A stretch of 64,000 nt of DNA. It comes from Vibrio hyugaensis. GTDB taxonomy: Bacteria; Pseudomonadota; Gammaproteobacteria; Enterobacterales; Vibrionaceae. The stretch lies in contig NZ_CP025794.1 in assembly GCF_002906655.1 (NCBI RefSeq), positions 310,001-374,000 of the forward strand. Direction: 5' to 3'. The position numbers and the translations under genes are program-made. The stretch's first letter is position 1. Each line of letters starts with the position of its first letter. The notes under the pieces are model-generated. The model made no database searches and was not told where the DNA came from. It was given only the letters and a program-made list of their open reading frames with translations. Below, piece after piece: positions 9,601 through 18,015 of this stretch.

Positions 9601-9842
9601 TTGCGGATATTTTTGAAGCGTTAACCGCAGGGGATCGACCTTACAAGAAAGCCAAGCCAGTAAGTGTTGCGGTCGACATCATGTACAAGATGGCACTGGA
9701 CGAGCATTTGGATATGGACTTGTTCTTGTTGTTCTTAGAAAGCGGTGTTTACCGTGACTATGCCAACAAGTTTATGCCAGCCGAACAGGTTGATGAGGTG
9801 GATATTGAGAAGTATCTGAAGTCGAAATCATCAGACGCGTAA
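6699..9842 (+). CDS. Membrane HD-GYP phosphodiesterase with periplasmic sensor domains
   Basis: A probable cyclic-di-GMP phosphodiesterase. I prefer the GTG at 6699 (1,047 residues) because GGAGGG lies 9 bases upstream; the ATG at 6630 has no clear ribosome binding site. Positions below count from 6630. First comes a membrane helix at about 37-58, then a periplasmic region resembling a Cache sensor (about 60-290). Next is a solute-binding protein family 3-like domain (about 310-530, with FVVSNQNDWGPYDYTE and GYAIDVLKLVAEKTG), then a second helix at about 600-625 and a HAMP-like linker. The HD-GYP domain has HDCGK at 747-751 and HHETLKGTGYP at 964-974. About 215 residues separate HD from HHE, far more than in the canonical domain, so there is an insertion. 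It ends convergent with the T6SS operon. Confidence 0.88.
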   Translation: MKTKSGTPRKFSIKFTVGCLFISATAVTALLGIGMQFYFGKQMSEEHILTRLTMTAKDVSSHIHQIDASATSSASILRSVADFSDTEFSVDEIQRVFIQTLIDNPVFYSIYFANNDENFFQVINLESSSGVREKIDATADERWVTIRITGDGEARIRQTFYYSDALEIVRQTEQKSNFYPSRRPWFDNASRASVYKTDPYLFQHLKITGQSYSVRSKGAVIGVDTVLSSLNEEISATELGMRKNDGVESFIFNNRGEVIASSINVFHEVEIPDSLPLSLNEEQKALLKGKEFVVSNQNDWGPYDYTESGEPGGYAIDVLKLVAEKTGMILEFVNGFSSEELVKKYRKREIDILQPVLGSPTELGVQSLPIFSAQLAIAAKIDNPLPTSLSELSNQTVGVVAGFGMKQWLIERYPTLNIIEQPNLDLAKRALHMGDIQYLVDSYLTMAEMKRLVKITNIHVTKLTESPLEFSLFMKAENGALMKILNQAINSITPEQKAALEKKWFKPHQWRGSFAPYPEIYELATQKDKHDMMNKVNIEGENRFLYITKLQSTRGTSDYFAVLVSEQVVTDAVTNRLSKSIAFTSVVMVILFPLAWKVGAPIVRPILDLRKETIKIKNREFDQLIAVETRIKEVSDLSDSVTEMTQEIQHHEQQQEEFVEAFIRLIAQAIDDKSPYTAGHCNRIPEIGLMLAEAVEKCDTGKFKDFKFNNDDERREFRIAAWLHDCGKITTPEHIVDKGTKLEANYNRINEIRTRFEVLRRDAEVEMWKSISTGEQSKEEAQAKFDQRVVQLDEDFRFVANANVGGEFMSDEKIERIKQIAQQTWLRHYDDHLGLSPFEEMIKPKSDVTLPVVENLLADKPDHIIERVRPMEFAPEHGIKVQVPEHQYNLGEVYNLTISRGTLTPEDRFKINEHMISGIKMLGALPFPPELSNVPRYASTHHETLKGTGYPRRLSAEDLSTPERILVIADIFEALTAGDRPYKKAKPVSVAVDIMYKMALDEHLDMDLFLLFLESGVYRDYANKFMPAEQVDEVDIEKYLKSKSSDA

Positions 9843-9868
9843 GCCAGAGAGCTTAGAGCGTTGAATTC

Positions 9869-10588
9869 CTAGAGCTTCAAAGAGTGGCGCATTCGTTGCC
9901 ACTCTTTTTGTATCAGAACTTGGTAGCGTGTTGGTAAATCAATGTTGCTTGGGGTAGGTAGCAGTTCTGCCGCTTGTTGTAGCGAGAGACCGGCAAAGGG
10001 ATGTTGATCGTGGCAGCTGAGCAAGGTCATTGCCAAGGCATAGAAATCATCGTTCTTACTTGCCTGACCGATACGCAGACAAGGGCGTGTCGCACTATAG
10101 GCTCGGCTAACGGTTGTATGTGAATGCTCTCGGTATTTAGCAGCAACTCGAATCACACTGCCAAAGTCGATAAGCCGAACTTGGCTATTTGGCGTCACGA
10201 TGACGTTATGTGGCTTGAAATCGCCATGCAGATATCCCGTTTTGTGTAGATTGAGCAAAGCGAATTCAAGCTTGCTTATTAAATCTTGAGGTAATAAATC
10301 AGGTTCTATCGCATTAAGTGTTTTGCCTTCCAGATATTGGCTCATTAACCAGTCGGCGTGGTTTTGCGAGCCGTAACCATGAAAGTTCGCCCAGTAATCC
10401 GACGCGTATTTGGATAGAAAGTCGGCTTCCGCCATCAAAGCCCGCTTCTCAGCTAAGCTGCGCGCTATCTTGATGACCACAGTGCCATAAAGTTTGTGCT
10501 CGCACTGAAACACGTTTTCGCTCAGAGGCGCTACATAAGTAACGCCACAGGCTCTAAACAGGGTTTGATTGGCGAACGTGTTCATCAC
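9869..10588 (-). CDS. T6SS-associated Ser/Thr protein kinase, PpkA-like
   Basis: A 239-residue single-domain kinase. The catalytic loop is HGDFKPHN (HGD in place of HRD, as in RIO and lipopolysaccharide kinases) and the metal-binding motif is LIDFGSV. An invariant-lysine region is visible near the N-terminus (YGTVVIKIARS). There is no extracellular sensor or membrane helix, unlike the large PpkA of Pseudomonas. The ATG lies at the end of tssM (1-base overlap), so it is the last gene of the T6SS operon. Kinases of this context phosphorylate the FHA protein to control assembly. An FHA protein is encoded upstream (17074-18012), but no PppA-type phosphatase gene is in the cluster. The substrate is inferred. 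Confidence 0.8.
   Translation of the reverse strand: MMNTFANQTLFRACGVTYVAPLSENVFQCEHKLYGTVVIKIARSLAEKRALMAEADFLSKYASDYWANFHGYGSQNHADWLMSQYLEGKTLNAIEPDLLPQDLISKLEFALLNLHKTGYLHGDFKPHNVIVTPNSQVRLIDFGSVIRVAAKYREHSHTTVSRAYSATRPCLRIGQASKNDDFYALAMTLLSCHDQHPFAGLSLQQAAELLPTPSNIDLPTRYQVLIQKEWQRMRHSLKL
9879..9909 (+). terminator. Terminator of the HD-GYP gene, inside the 3' end of the kinase gene
   Basis: Stem AAAGAGTGGC / GCCACTCTTT with a 9-base loop and T run, 36 bases after the HD-GYP stop. It lies within the last codons of the convergent kinase gene. On the minus strand it reads into AGCTCTAG without a T tract, so it mainly serves the plus strand. Confidence 0.8.
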
Positions 10589-13500
10589 TAAATGCTCGCC
10601 GGTAACACAAAGCCCGCAAAGAAATTTGGCACGAACGGATTGTTCTGACCTTGAGTTTTAATCGTTAAGCGAACCTTATCACCATTGTAATCAAACTCAA
10701 GCTGGGTACTTTGCGAAGAGGTTGAAGTGACGCGCGGTTCAATCAAGCGGAACCATGCCCAACTGCCTTTAAACTGCTCATTAGCAATCGGCGTTGCTTG
10801 TTTTTGCAGACGCACCGTTAGTGCATCTTGCGCGACAGAATCGCCTTTCCAGCTTTGTTGTGTCCACAGCATCGGACCGTGTTGATAGGTGAAAATCGGT
10901 TTTTCAGCACGAATGGAAAACTCAGTCAGTGCCGAGCTCATCTCTGTTGGTTTCATCTGGAATTGAATCGCGACGTTTTTCGGGTCAGCTAAAAACAGGG
11001 CAGAGCGAATGTCTTTGGCTTTGTCAAACATCAGCCAAATCGCAGGATCTAACGCAAAGCCAGTATTTGGCAGTAAGCCGGACATAAACGGCGCACGTTG
11101 CTCTGTCGAGAAGCCTTTCAACATGGTTTGATAGAAGGTGTCCAATGTGCCATCGGTTTTAAAGAAGGCAGCAACATCCGCTGCGCTTGCATCGCTGTTG
11201 GCACTTTTCTTAAACGGGTAGAAAGCCGCGATGGTGTTTTCATAAGGCTGGTAGACTTCGCTGTTCCACATACTATTAAGGTATTGGTGAGCTAAGTTCA
11301 TTACCAACTCATTGGTTTGTACTGTCACATAGTCAATCACTTCACCGGATAGCGGTGGTTGGGAATCGGTCAGTGACGCCAACTGTGCGACAGGGTTTTG
11401 CGCTTTTAAACCGGCTGATAGCGTTTCGTAAGCCACTTTGTCTGGCGTGTTGGATTTGTAGAACTGATCGAGCCATTTGGCCGTGTTCGCAAAACCTTCC
11501 AGAACGGAATCTATTGGTTTCTTACCCTGATCGTCTGGTGTCACTTGTTTATGGAAATCATTAAACGTCAGTGTGATTTGTCGAGCGGATTCCTTTTTCT
11601 CGTTGTCTTGCGCAGCATCGGCAATCTCTTCATCGGTTTTCTTCTTCGCATCTTTTGGCTCAGGTAGAAGAACCGAAGTGTAGTTGCTGATGGTGGTAAA
11701 CAGCTTAGACATTGGATTGTTTGAGGCATTGTTGAGCACGTTCAAGCTGGCATTTAACTGCTCAGAACCGGAAATGGTTTTCACCTCGATGCTGTTAATA
11801 AAATCGCGCCAGTAATTGATGTAATCGTTCTGGTACATGCGTTTCAAATCGTGGCTGATTCGGTGCATTTCTAGTGCACTTGGTGCTTGTCCTGCGATGC
11901 CTTCATAAGCGGATAACGCTTCGATAAGAAGAGGAGATTCCACCGAAAGATCCAGCTCGTTAAAGCCAGTCGGCGTGTACAAGTAAGGCACGAAATAACC
12001 AACGTAACCAGGTTTGAATTGGTATATTTGGTTGAAGTTGGAGCCAAGTTCTTTACGCACGTCGATGCGCTTCTCGTACGCATGATCATTCAAAATGTGT
12101 TGGTAGAGTAGCGTCTCTATGTTGGATTGATTGATGACTTGCTTCGCCAGCCCTTCAAGTTCTTGATTGGTAGTTATCGCCACCAAGTGCTGGTTAAACA
12201 CGTCGTCGAGCAACACTTTAAGCTGAGCGACGTTAGTTTTGTCTGCTTCGCCTTGATGCTCTAAGTTCGCCAAAAAGTAGCTCTTCAACTCTTCAATGTT
12301 GGTACGATTTTTATCAAACAACAGTCGATAGTCATTCAACAATTCGAGCGTTCTGGCTTGATCTTCTAAGTTCACATACACATACAAGTCGCTCTCAATG
12401 GTGTGCGCCATAGAAGGGATCAGCACTTGTTGCAGCTCTTTAGTGTAAGCCGCTTCAACTTCTGGTTTGATGGTCGCATTCGGTAGGAATGGCAATGTAT
12501 ACCAAGGTTCAGACTCCTGATATAGCGCGTAAATGCGATGCATGGTGTACAGGTTTGGAATGTTGCCCACCAAATCTTCTTTGCTGTATGGCTGTGCTGC
12601 GATCGCTTCTTTGTAACGCTCTAACATGCCATCGGCTTTGGCTTCACGATTGGTTTGATAATCGAAGTCGAGCTTGAGAATCGTCAGTGTACCAATCAAT
12701 AAACCGAGCCAAATTAGGGTGTAGGCGGTTTGGCTGAACCACAACCAATTCTCTTTATGGCGGTTAACCCCGACTAAAGTGTTTTCATTTAGCACGACAT
12801 GAGACATCAAATGCTGAGCAAACAAGGTTTGTTGAACGGGCATTTGTTGGTGCTGTTGATATTGCTCATTGCCGAGGGATTGATTGACGACATTTGCCAG
12901 TAAATCATGCTGTGCGAAATCACTGCCACTGTGGGTAAAGTAGAAGCCGCGGAAGTTGAGTCCATCTGTGTATTGGTCGCCTCGGTGCAAGCGTTGTAAG
13001 AAGTGCCACAAATCCTGTTTAAGTAGACCAAATTGGTATGGCGCCCCACAAATGGCATTACGGAAATCTTGGTTAAGCTGTGCTCCCAACGCGTTGCTCA
13101 TGTTCGAGATTAACTGACCAATGAGGTGGTCGTATTCGTCATTGAACCAATCGGCGTCTATGCCACCATGCTTTTGCACTGGGCTGGTGGCGCCGAATAC
13201 TTCATTGCGTCTCGCTTCATCAAACGCAGAAAAGAACTGACAGAAATCGCTTACTTGACCCATGTTGGTTAGGACATTGTAGACAGGTAAGTTCAAACCA
13301 AATGAACGATTGAATGCTTTGATTTGCGATTTCAATTGGTCAGCTTTTTGTGAAAGGGTTTCACTATTGCTGACTAACTGTTCAATTTCTGTGGTTAGCA
13401 ACAAGCCGTTAATTGCTTGTCTCGGGCGCCATTTATTGAGGCATTGGCACAGGGTTTTTAAGTAAAGCGGTTGCTGATCTTCGCCCATGCTGACGGAAAT

Positions 13501-13977
13501 CAGAATGGAGTGTTCACTGAGCCAAAACAGAATCGGAAACTCAATGTCGTTGCCAAAATCATCCACTTTATAAGCTTCGTAACCCATCTGCGTGATGATG
13601 CTTTTGTCTTTGCTTGGGTTATCACTGAGTAACAGGTAAATCGGCTGATCGTAACGGCTGGTTAAGCGCTTTTTACGTTTTTGTACGCCGAGCATTTTCT
13701 TGAAGTGGAAAGCGAGTAACCTGGATCGTTTGATGATTAGTGCACGTTCTTGGTCTTGCTCAAGACTCTTTTTCACCTTGCGATTGATTAACCAAAAGCA
13801 AAGCCCAGCAGACAGTAGTGCCACAATGGTTGTCGTGATGACTCCTGTCCATAAGAAATCAGGATACGCAACAAGCCAAGTCAGCAAGCCGCCCAAGATT
13901 GCCAGAAGCAGAAGGGTAACTGAGCTCCAAATGATTGCCTTTTTCCTGGTTGGTGTGTTTGGGTTGTCTTGCGTCAT
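10588..13977 (-). CDS. tssM: T6SS inner-membrane complex protein TssM (IcmF family)
   Basis: A 1,129-residue IcmF/VasK-type protein that with TssL and TssJ forms the envelope-spanning complex. Membrane helices lie at about residues 14-35, 41-65 and 416-438, followed by the large periplasmic part with IcmF-related and C-terminal beta domains. The cytoplasmic loop where many TssM proteins carry a GxxGxGKT Walker A reads YLLLSDNPSKDKSIITQ, so I see no nucleotide-binding P-loop. Its ATG overlaps the tssL stop (ATGA) and its end overlaps the kinase start, indicating a tightly coupled operon. Confidence 0.92.
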   Translation of the reverse strand: MTQDNPNTPTRKKAIIWSSVTLLLLAILGGLLTWLVAYPDFLWTGVITTTIVALLSAGLCFWLINRKVKKSLEQDQERALIIKRSRLLAFHFKKMLGVQKRKKRLTSRYDQPIYLLLSDNPSKDKSIITQMGYEAYKVDDFGNDIEFPILFWLSEHSILISVSMGEDQQPLYLKTLCQCLNKWRPRQAINGLLLTTEIEQLVSNSETLSQKADQLKSQIKAFNRSFGLNLPVYNVLTNMGQVSDFCQFFSAFDEARRNEVFGATSPVQKHGGIDADWFNDEYDHLIGQLISNMSNALGAQLNQDFRNAICGAPYQFGLLKQDLWHFLQRLHRGDQYTDGLNFRGFYFTHSGSDFAQHDLLANVVNQSLGNEQYQQHQQMPVQQTLFAQHLMSHVVLNENTLVGVNRHKENWLWFSQTAYTLIWLGLLIGTLTILKLDFDYQTNREAKADGMLERYKEAIAAQPYSKEDLVGNIPNLYTMHRIYALYQESEPWYTLPFLPNATIKPEVEAAYTKELQQVLIPSMAHTIESDLYVYVNLEDQARTLELLNDYRLLFDKNRTNIEELKSYFLANLEHQGEADKTNVAQLKVLLDDVFNQHLVAITTNQELEGLAKQVINQSNIETLLYQHILNDHAYEKRIDVRKELGSNFNQIYQFKPGYVGYFVPYLYTPTGFNELDLSVESPLLIEALSAYEGIAGQAPSALEMHRISHDLKRMYQNDYINYWRDFINSIEVKTISGSEQLNASLNVLNNASNNPMSKLFTTISNYTSVLLPEPKDAKKKTDEEIADAAQDNEKKESARQITLTFNDFHKQVTPDDQGKKPIDSVLEGFANTAKWLDQFYKSNTPDKVAYETLSAGLKAQNPVAQLASLTDSQPPLSGEVIDYVTVQTNELVMNLAHQYLNSMWNSEVYQPYENTIAAFYPFKKSANSDASAADVAAFFKTDGTLDTFYQTMLKGFSTEQRAPFMSGLLPNTGFALDPAIWLMFDKAKDIRSALFLADPKNVAIQFQMKPTEMSSALTEFSIRAEKPIFTYQHGPMLWTQQSWKGDSVAQDALTVRLQKQATPIANEQFKGSWAWFRLIEPRVTSTSSQSTQLEFDYNGDKVRLTIKTQGQNNPFVPNFFAGFVLPASI

Positions 13978-15227
13978 CGTGACTCAACCTCGCTTTGTTT
14001 GTTTTTGTTATGCACCACTAAGCCGTTGACGTTGGCATTCTCTCGATACCAGTTATTGATGGTTTTAGCTTGCTCTGAGTTATCACATCGAACGATGACG
14101 CGAACGTAGGAGTTGATGTTATCCGCGACGGGTTGATAGTTGGATGTCGGCAGTTGGGCGATAAATTTCTCGGCGTTTTTAAGATTGGAGAAGGTTGCAA
14201 GCTGCACCAGCCAATCAGTGTCTGCTGTAGGGCTCGTGATTAGAGCGCTCTTCGTCTCTGGCGTGGAAGTTTTCGCTTGTGGAGTCACGGCTTTTGGTTG
14301 GCTCGGCACTGGACGAGGTGGTTGAGTGGTATTTGCCGCGACTTTATTGCCTTTTAAATCGTCGTCAGTGCTGACATAAACGATGTCTTCTGCACGACCA
14401 GATTCAATATAGCGCTGGCTGTACTCACCAAGTTGGACAAAATCACGTGCCCGCTGTGGTTTGGTTTTGTTGTACCAGAAATAGGTCAGAGCAACGCTCA
14501 AACCAATGATAGTTAGGAAAAATAGTGTGGTGACAAGGTAACGTTTCTTGCGCGTTGGCTTACGTGTTTTAGGTACCGAAACCTTAGTATGGCAATAGAT
14601 TCCACCGGCTTGTCGGTACTGACTTAAAATCTGTTCTAGACGGTAGGTAAAACTCTTTAGCTGTTCGCTGCCCGTTTCACGGTACTGACCTTTAAAGCCG
14701 ATATTGAGAAACAGATAAACCACTTCTAATAAGTCGATCAGCTTGTGCGGTTGGCGCGCTGCTTTCTCTGCCACAGTAAAGAAAAGCTCACCGCCGTTGC
14801 GCATGCCAAACAGTTCACTGAGTAGGGTTTTGTTCTCCCATCCGCGTTTTTCACCCCAATCGGTGTAGACAATCAACTCATCCAAAACCACGGCATACAG
14901 GAAGCACAGCTTGTCGATCACGGCGACTGGGTAGGTCAGCTCTGCGCCTTTGGTTTTGATTTCATTGATGGAAGCCACCAGTTGATGCCTGAGCGTGGTG
15001 ATGTCTTCGGGCTCCGGCAAGGTGTTGATCTTGAGCGTCACTGCCAGTAACTCAGAACTGATGTTGATCAGCTGATTCTCGGCTTTGTCGAAATGATGTA
15101 AGAACCCTATGTTGGCTTGAGCAGCGTTGACCGAATACCACTTTACGTCTGGCATGTCGGTATCTTTATTCACGAAGTCGTTTTCGCTGCTGTCCCAAAC
15201 TAAGGTATCTTCATCCAAATAGTTCAT
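13974..15227 (-). CDS. tssL: T6SS inner-membrane protein TssL with C-terminal SPOR domain
   Basis: A 417-residue IcmH/DotU family protein. The cytoplasmic TssL domain occupies about residues 40-215 (AVVLDELIVYTDWGEKRGWENK is its core). A single membrane helix follows at about 228-250 (VTTLFFLTIIGLSVALTYF), then a proline- and lysine-rich linker and a SPOR-type domain at about 335-405 (WLVQLATFSNLKNAEKFI ... VRVIVRC). Extended TssL proteins commonly carry an OmpA-like peptidoglycan-binding domain. A SPOR domain, which binds denuded glycan strands, would be an alternative wall anchor. The gene sits between tssK (6-base gap) and tssM (4-base overlap). Confidence 0.92.
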   Translation of the reverse strand: MNYLDEDTLVWDSSENDFVNKDTDMPDVKWYSVNAAQANIGFLHHFDKAENQLINISSELLAVTLKINTLPEPEDITTLRHQLVASINEIKTKGAELTYPVAVIDKLCFLYAVVLDELIVYTDWGEKRGWENKTLLSELFGMRNGGELFFTVAEKAARQPHKLIDLLEVVYLFLNIGFKGQYRETGSEQLKSFTYRLEQILSQYRQAGGIYCHTKVSVPKTRKPTRKKRYLVTTLFFLTIIGLSVALTYFWYNKTKPQRARDFVQLGEYSQRYIESGRAEDIVYVSTDDDLKGNKVAANTTQPPRPVPSQPKAVTPQAKTSTPETKSALITSPTADTDWLVQLATFSNLKNAEKFIAQLPTSNYQPVADNINSYVRVIVRCDNSEQAKTINNWYRENANVNGLVVHNKNKQSEVESR

Positions 15228-15233
15228 AACTTA

Positions 15234-16565
15234 CTACCTCAGTGCGTACAGCATCACTTCTAGGTCGCCAACACGTGTATCGACGTGCAGCGCAAGTGCA
15301 TCGCGGTTTTCAATCATTTCTAACCAATTGCGGTCTAACGTATCCACTTCAAAATACGCTGTGCCTTGCATCGGTTTTAGCTCGCTTGGCGCAACAGGAA
15401 GCGGCGTCAGTTGCACGCCAGAAAGGGCATTACGCACGATCTCGACAATCTTGTTATTGCTGCTGAGTTTGGCAGCCGCAGGGAACAACTCGTTGAGCTC
15501 GGTGCTGCTGATATTGGAACGGACACTAAGAACAAATCGGCGATCGGACAGGTTGTGACCATCTTTCACCAAAGTGCGCAGCAAGCGGCGTCGTTCAAAT
15601 AATGAAGTGTCGAACGCAAACTCAATCACCGAGTCTTGTTGAACCAGCGTGAGCATATTGCGCAGATTCGAAAAAAGCGGGTTAAAGCAATCGTACAGGC
15701 GATGAAAATCCAACGGTTGGCAAGGCTCTGGAATCGCAGGTGTGGATGCCATGACTTGCGCTTCAAACTTGCGTAGCTCCAAATAAAGCTGATGAGTCTG
15801 AAACTTAGGGTTCGACAAAGATAAATCAAACCACGGAAGCCAAGTGTTGAGTGTTTGCAGCCATAGGTAATCCTGCATCATCGACTGTGGGCTCTTTTGC
15901 CCTTGTCCGGCTTGAATACGTTTGAGCAAGCTGGTGGCACGGTTGGAGGTGAGGGCGTGGATCTCTTTCAAACGCTCAACCAATAACTGTGATGCACCAT
16001 AATGCAAACACGCAGGAATAAAGGAGCGGTCAAGCATCACTTCGCCCGTTTCGCTGCATTCCAACACCTTGGCGAAAGGAATGAGGGTAAAGCCCGAAGT
16101 GTCTTCGCCTTCGAGTTTAATCGCTATATTTAGCTGCGCGACGTCCACCTCAACGCTGGCATTTTCAGAGGTTGAAGTATCAAACACATTGATGGTGCGC
16201 GTTAGATAGCGGCTTTGTTCCGATTCATCATTGGCGTAGTCATTATTGCCTTGAAGAGAAACAGGCAGTGCTAAGTAAGCCATTTTCTCAATCGTACCGT
16301 GCGGTACATCTCTGGCGACTTCGCGTTTCAGTTCGAAATGCGTGCCATCTGGGAACAACCCTGCGCTAGAAGAGACGGAAAGCTTACCAATTTTAAGAAG
16401 ATCATGATTGATCACCAAGTCGGTCACGCCGTAATAAGGGGCATAACCGGCAAGCGTTTCGACGTTTTGTCTGACGTAGTTTTGTGTGTATCTGTCTTGT
16501 TGTTGAAAGTGTTGTGGGGCAATGAACATGCCTTCTTGCCAAACGACTTTTTTATATGCGTCCAC
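15234..16565 (-). CDS. tssK: T6SS baseplate protein TssK
   Basis: A 443-residue protein of the ImpJ/VasE family, normal length. It begins KVVWQEGMFIAPQHFQQQDR, the hallmark N-terminus of TssK. TssK links the TssEFG baseplate wedges to the TssLM membrane complex. It lies 6 bases upstream of tssL and about 26 bases after tssJ, in the same operon. Confidence 0.95.
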   Translation of the reverse strand: MDAYKKVVWQEGMFIAPQHFQQQDRYTQNYVRQNVETLAGYAPYYGVTDLVINHDLLKIGKLSVSSSAGLFPDGTHFELKREVARDVPHGTIEKMAYLALPVSLQGNNDYANDESEQSRYLTRTINVFDTSTSENASVEVDVAQLNIAIKLEGEDTSGFTLIPFAKVLECSETGEVMLDRSFIPACLHYGASQLLVERLKEIHALTSNRATSLLKRIQAGQGQKSPQSMMQDYLWLQTLNTWLPWFDLSLSNPKFQTHQLYLELRKFEAQVMASTPAIPEPCQPLDFHRLYDCFNPLFSNLRNMLTLVQQDSVIEFAFDTSLFERRRLLRTLVKDGHNLSDRRFVLSVRSNISSTELNELFPAAAKLSSNNKIVEIVRNALSGVQLTPLPVAPSELKPMQGTAYFEVDTLDRNWLEMIENRDALALHVDTRVGDLEVMLYALR

Positions 16566-16591
16566 GTGATTTCCCTATCTACTGAATCGAG

Positions 16592-17074
16592 TTAAAAGAC
16601 ATCCCACCAAGGCGAATCTGGTGTTACGGTTTGCAATGCTGCTTTGTTACCGCTGATCTTTAACTGGATATATTGTTCTTCTTCCTGAGGCGTGGTTGTC
16701 ACTACCGTCGCCGTGCTCGCATCATATTCGGCAAACTCCACCAATACGCCGATGTACTGAGTGGTTTTGTTGATGTCTAAGGTTTGTTTGCTGTTGCTGT
16801 CTGGCATTACCACAGGCAGCACTTGCTTCGACACCAAGTTTGCGCCCAAAAGGCTTACGTCATCGTTGTACAAATCGATAAACGGCAATTGCTTAAACTG
16901 CTGGGCATCGGTCAGTTGATACAAGCGGACTACCACGGGATTGGTACTGTTGTTAGCACTTGGGTTAATCGTCTTCTCGGCGCTTACCGCCAATTGATAT
17001 TGCGTGACAACCGGTTTTGGGTCAGACGAACACCCCACCAAAGCAAGAGCGAGTAAACTAAGCCAAATCTTCAT
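16592..17074 (-). CDS. tssJ: T6SS outer-membrane lipoprotein TssJ
   Basis: A 160-residue lipoprotein. The signal peptide ends in the lipobox ALVGC with Cys15, followed by SSDPKP, so it should be lipidated and moved to the outer membrane. The body has the transthyretin-like TssJ fold pattern, including VVRLYQLTDAQQFKQLPFIDLY. It anchors the TssM periplasmic domain. Its start overlaps the end of the FHA gene at 17074. Confidence 0.93.
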   Translation of the reverse strand: MKIWLSLLALALVGCSSDPKPVVTQYQLAVSAEKTINPSANNSTNPVVVRLYQLTDAQQFKQLPFIDLYNDDVSLLGANLVSKQVLPVVMPDSNSKQTLDINKTTQYIGVLVEFAEYDASTATVVTTTPQEEEQYIQLKISGNKAALQTVTPDSPWWDVF

Positions 17075-18012
17075 CAGCTTTCCTCGCTTTGCTTTTGCAT
17101 GTTTTCCATAAACATCGCTTTGAATTGACGACGAAAATCACCGTTGTCTTGTCGATGTTGGAAGTGCTTGCGGTAGATTTTCCAATACTTCTTGTCTTTG
17201 CTACTGAACAGTCCACCAGACACAAATTCACTAAATTGATTCTCTAGTTGGTTTGGCGCGAATTCATTGAGGAACTGATCGAGCGTTTTGTCCAAGGCAT
17301 CAAACAAAGCATTATGTGCAAGTGGTGGGTTGCGAAGGTATTGCTGATTCTTCTCGGTAATCGTAATCAGCTTTTCGATGGAGGCTTCCAGCTCTGACGT
17401 TGGAAGATGGTCGCCCGGAAGATACTCAATCTCCGTAGAACGCTCCATTGCTTGCTGCTGTTTCGACACTTCATCCACTTCAACGTGATCCGTCAGTTCA
17501 TCATCATCGATGTCTTCAAACGGGTCGGAAGAGAACGGGTCATCGCTCATTACATTCTGGTGGGAGTAATGAACTTCCGATTTCACGGGTTCGACGATGT
17601 CACCTTCATCGAGAAAATCGACATTGTCTTCTAGTTGCAGGTCGAACTTGGTCGCAAAGAGGTCATCGGATTGCTCTTCGACAGGCGCTTTGCTCGACGT
17701 GAGTGTTGATACCAACATCGAATAGCTTTCGATCTTTAAAATGTCGCCATCGTTGAGTGGGTAATCTTTATCTCTCACCATGGCTTTATCGTTGAGGCGA
17801 GCCGGGTTCTTGCCGGTACTCTTCACCAAATAACCTGTTTCAGTGAGGCGAATTTGTCCATGAATACGCGAGATGCGTTTTGATTGATCGGGCAATGCCA
17901 CTTCACAAGAAGCAGAACGCCCAAACTGCCCGCCAGACTCGGGCAGATAGATGACTCTTGAAGTCACCACCTCTTCAGAGGGTACAGAAATCAAATGTAT
18001 GCTGATCGCCAC
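17074..18012 (-). CDS. T6SS FHA-domain protein (TagH-like)
   Basis: A 312-residue protein with an N-terminal forkhead-associated domain (about residues 20-100). Its phosphopeptide-binding signatures are visible: FGRSASCEVALPD, RISRIHGQI and NPARLND. The middle is acidic and low in complexity (about 110-200), with a helical C-terminal region at about 205-312. FHA proteins of T6SS clusters bind a phosphothreonine made by the T6SS kinase and trigger assembly. The kinase gene at the end of this operon fits that role. Which threonine is modified cannot be seen from the sequence. Confidence 0.88.
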   Translation of the reverse strand: MAISIHLISVPSEEVVTSRVIYLPESGGQFGRSASCEVALPDQSKRISRIHGQIRLTETGYLVKSTGKNPARLNDKAMVRDKDYPLNDGDILKIESYSMLVSTLTSSKAPVEEQSDDLFATKFDLQLEDNVDFLDEGDIVEPVKSEVHYSHQNVMSDDPFSSDPFEDIDDDELTDHVEVDEVSKQQQAMERSTEIEYLPGDHLPTSELEASIEKLITITEKNQQYLRNPPLAHNALFDALDKTLDQFLNEFAPNQLENQFSEFVSGGLFSSKDKKYWKIYRKHFQHRQDNGDFRRQFKAMFMENMQKQSEES

Positions 18013-18015
18013 TTG

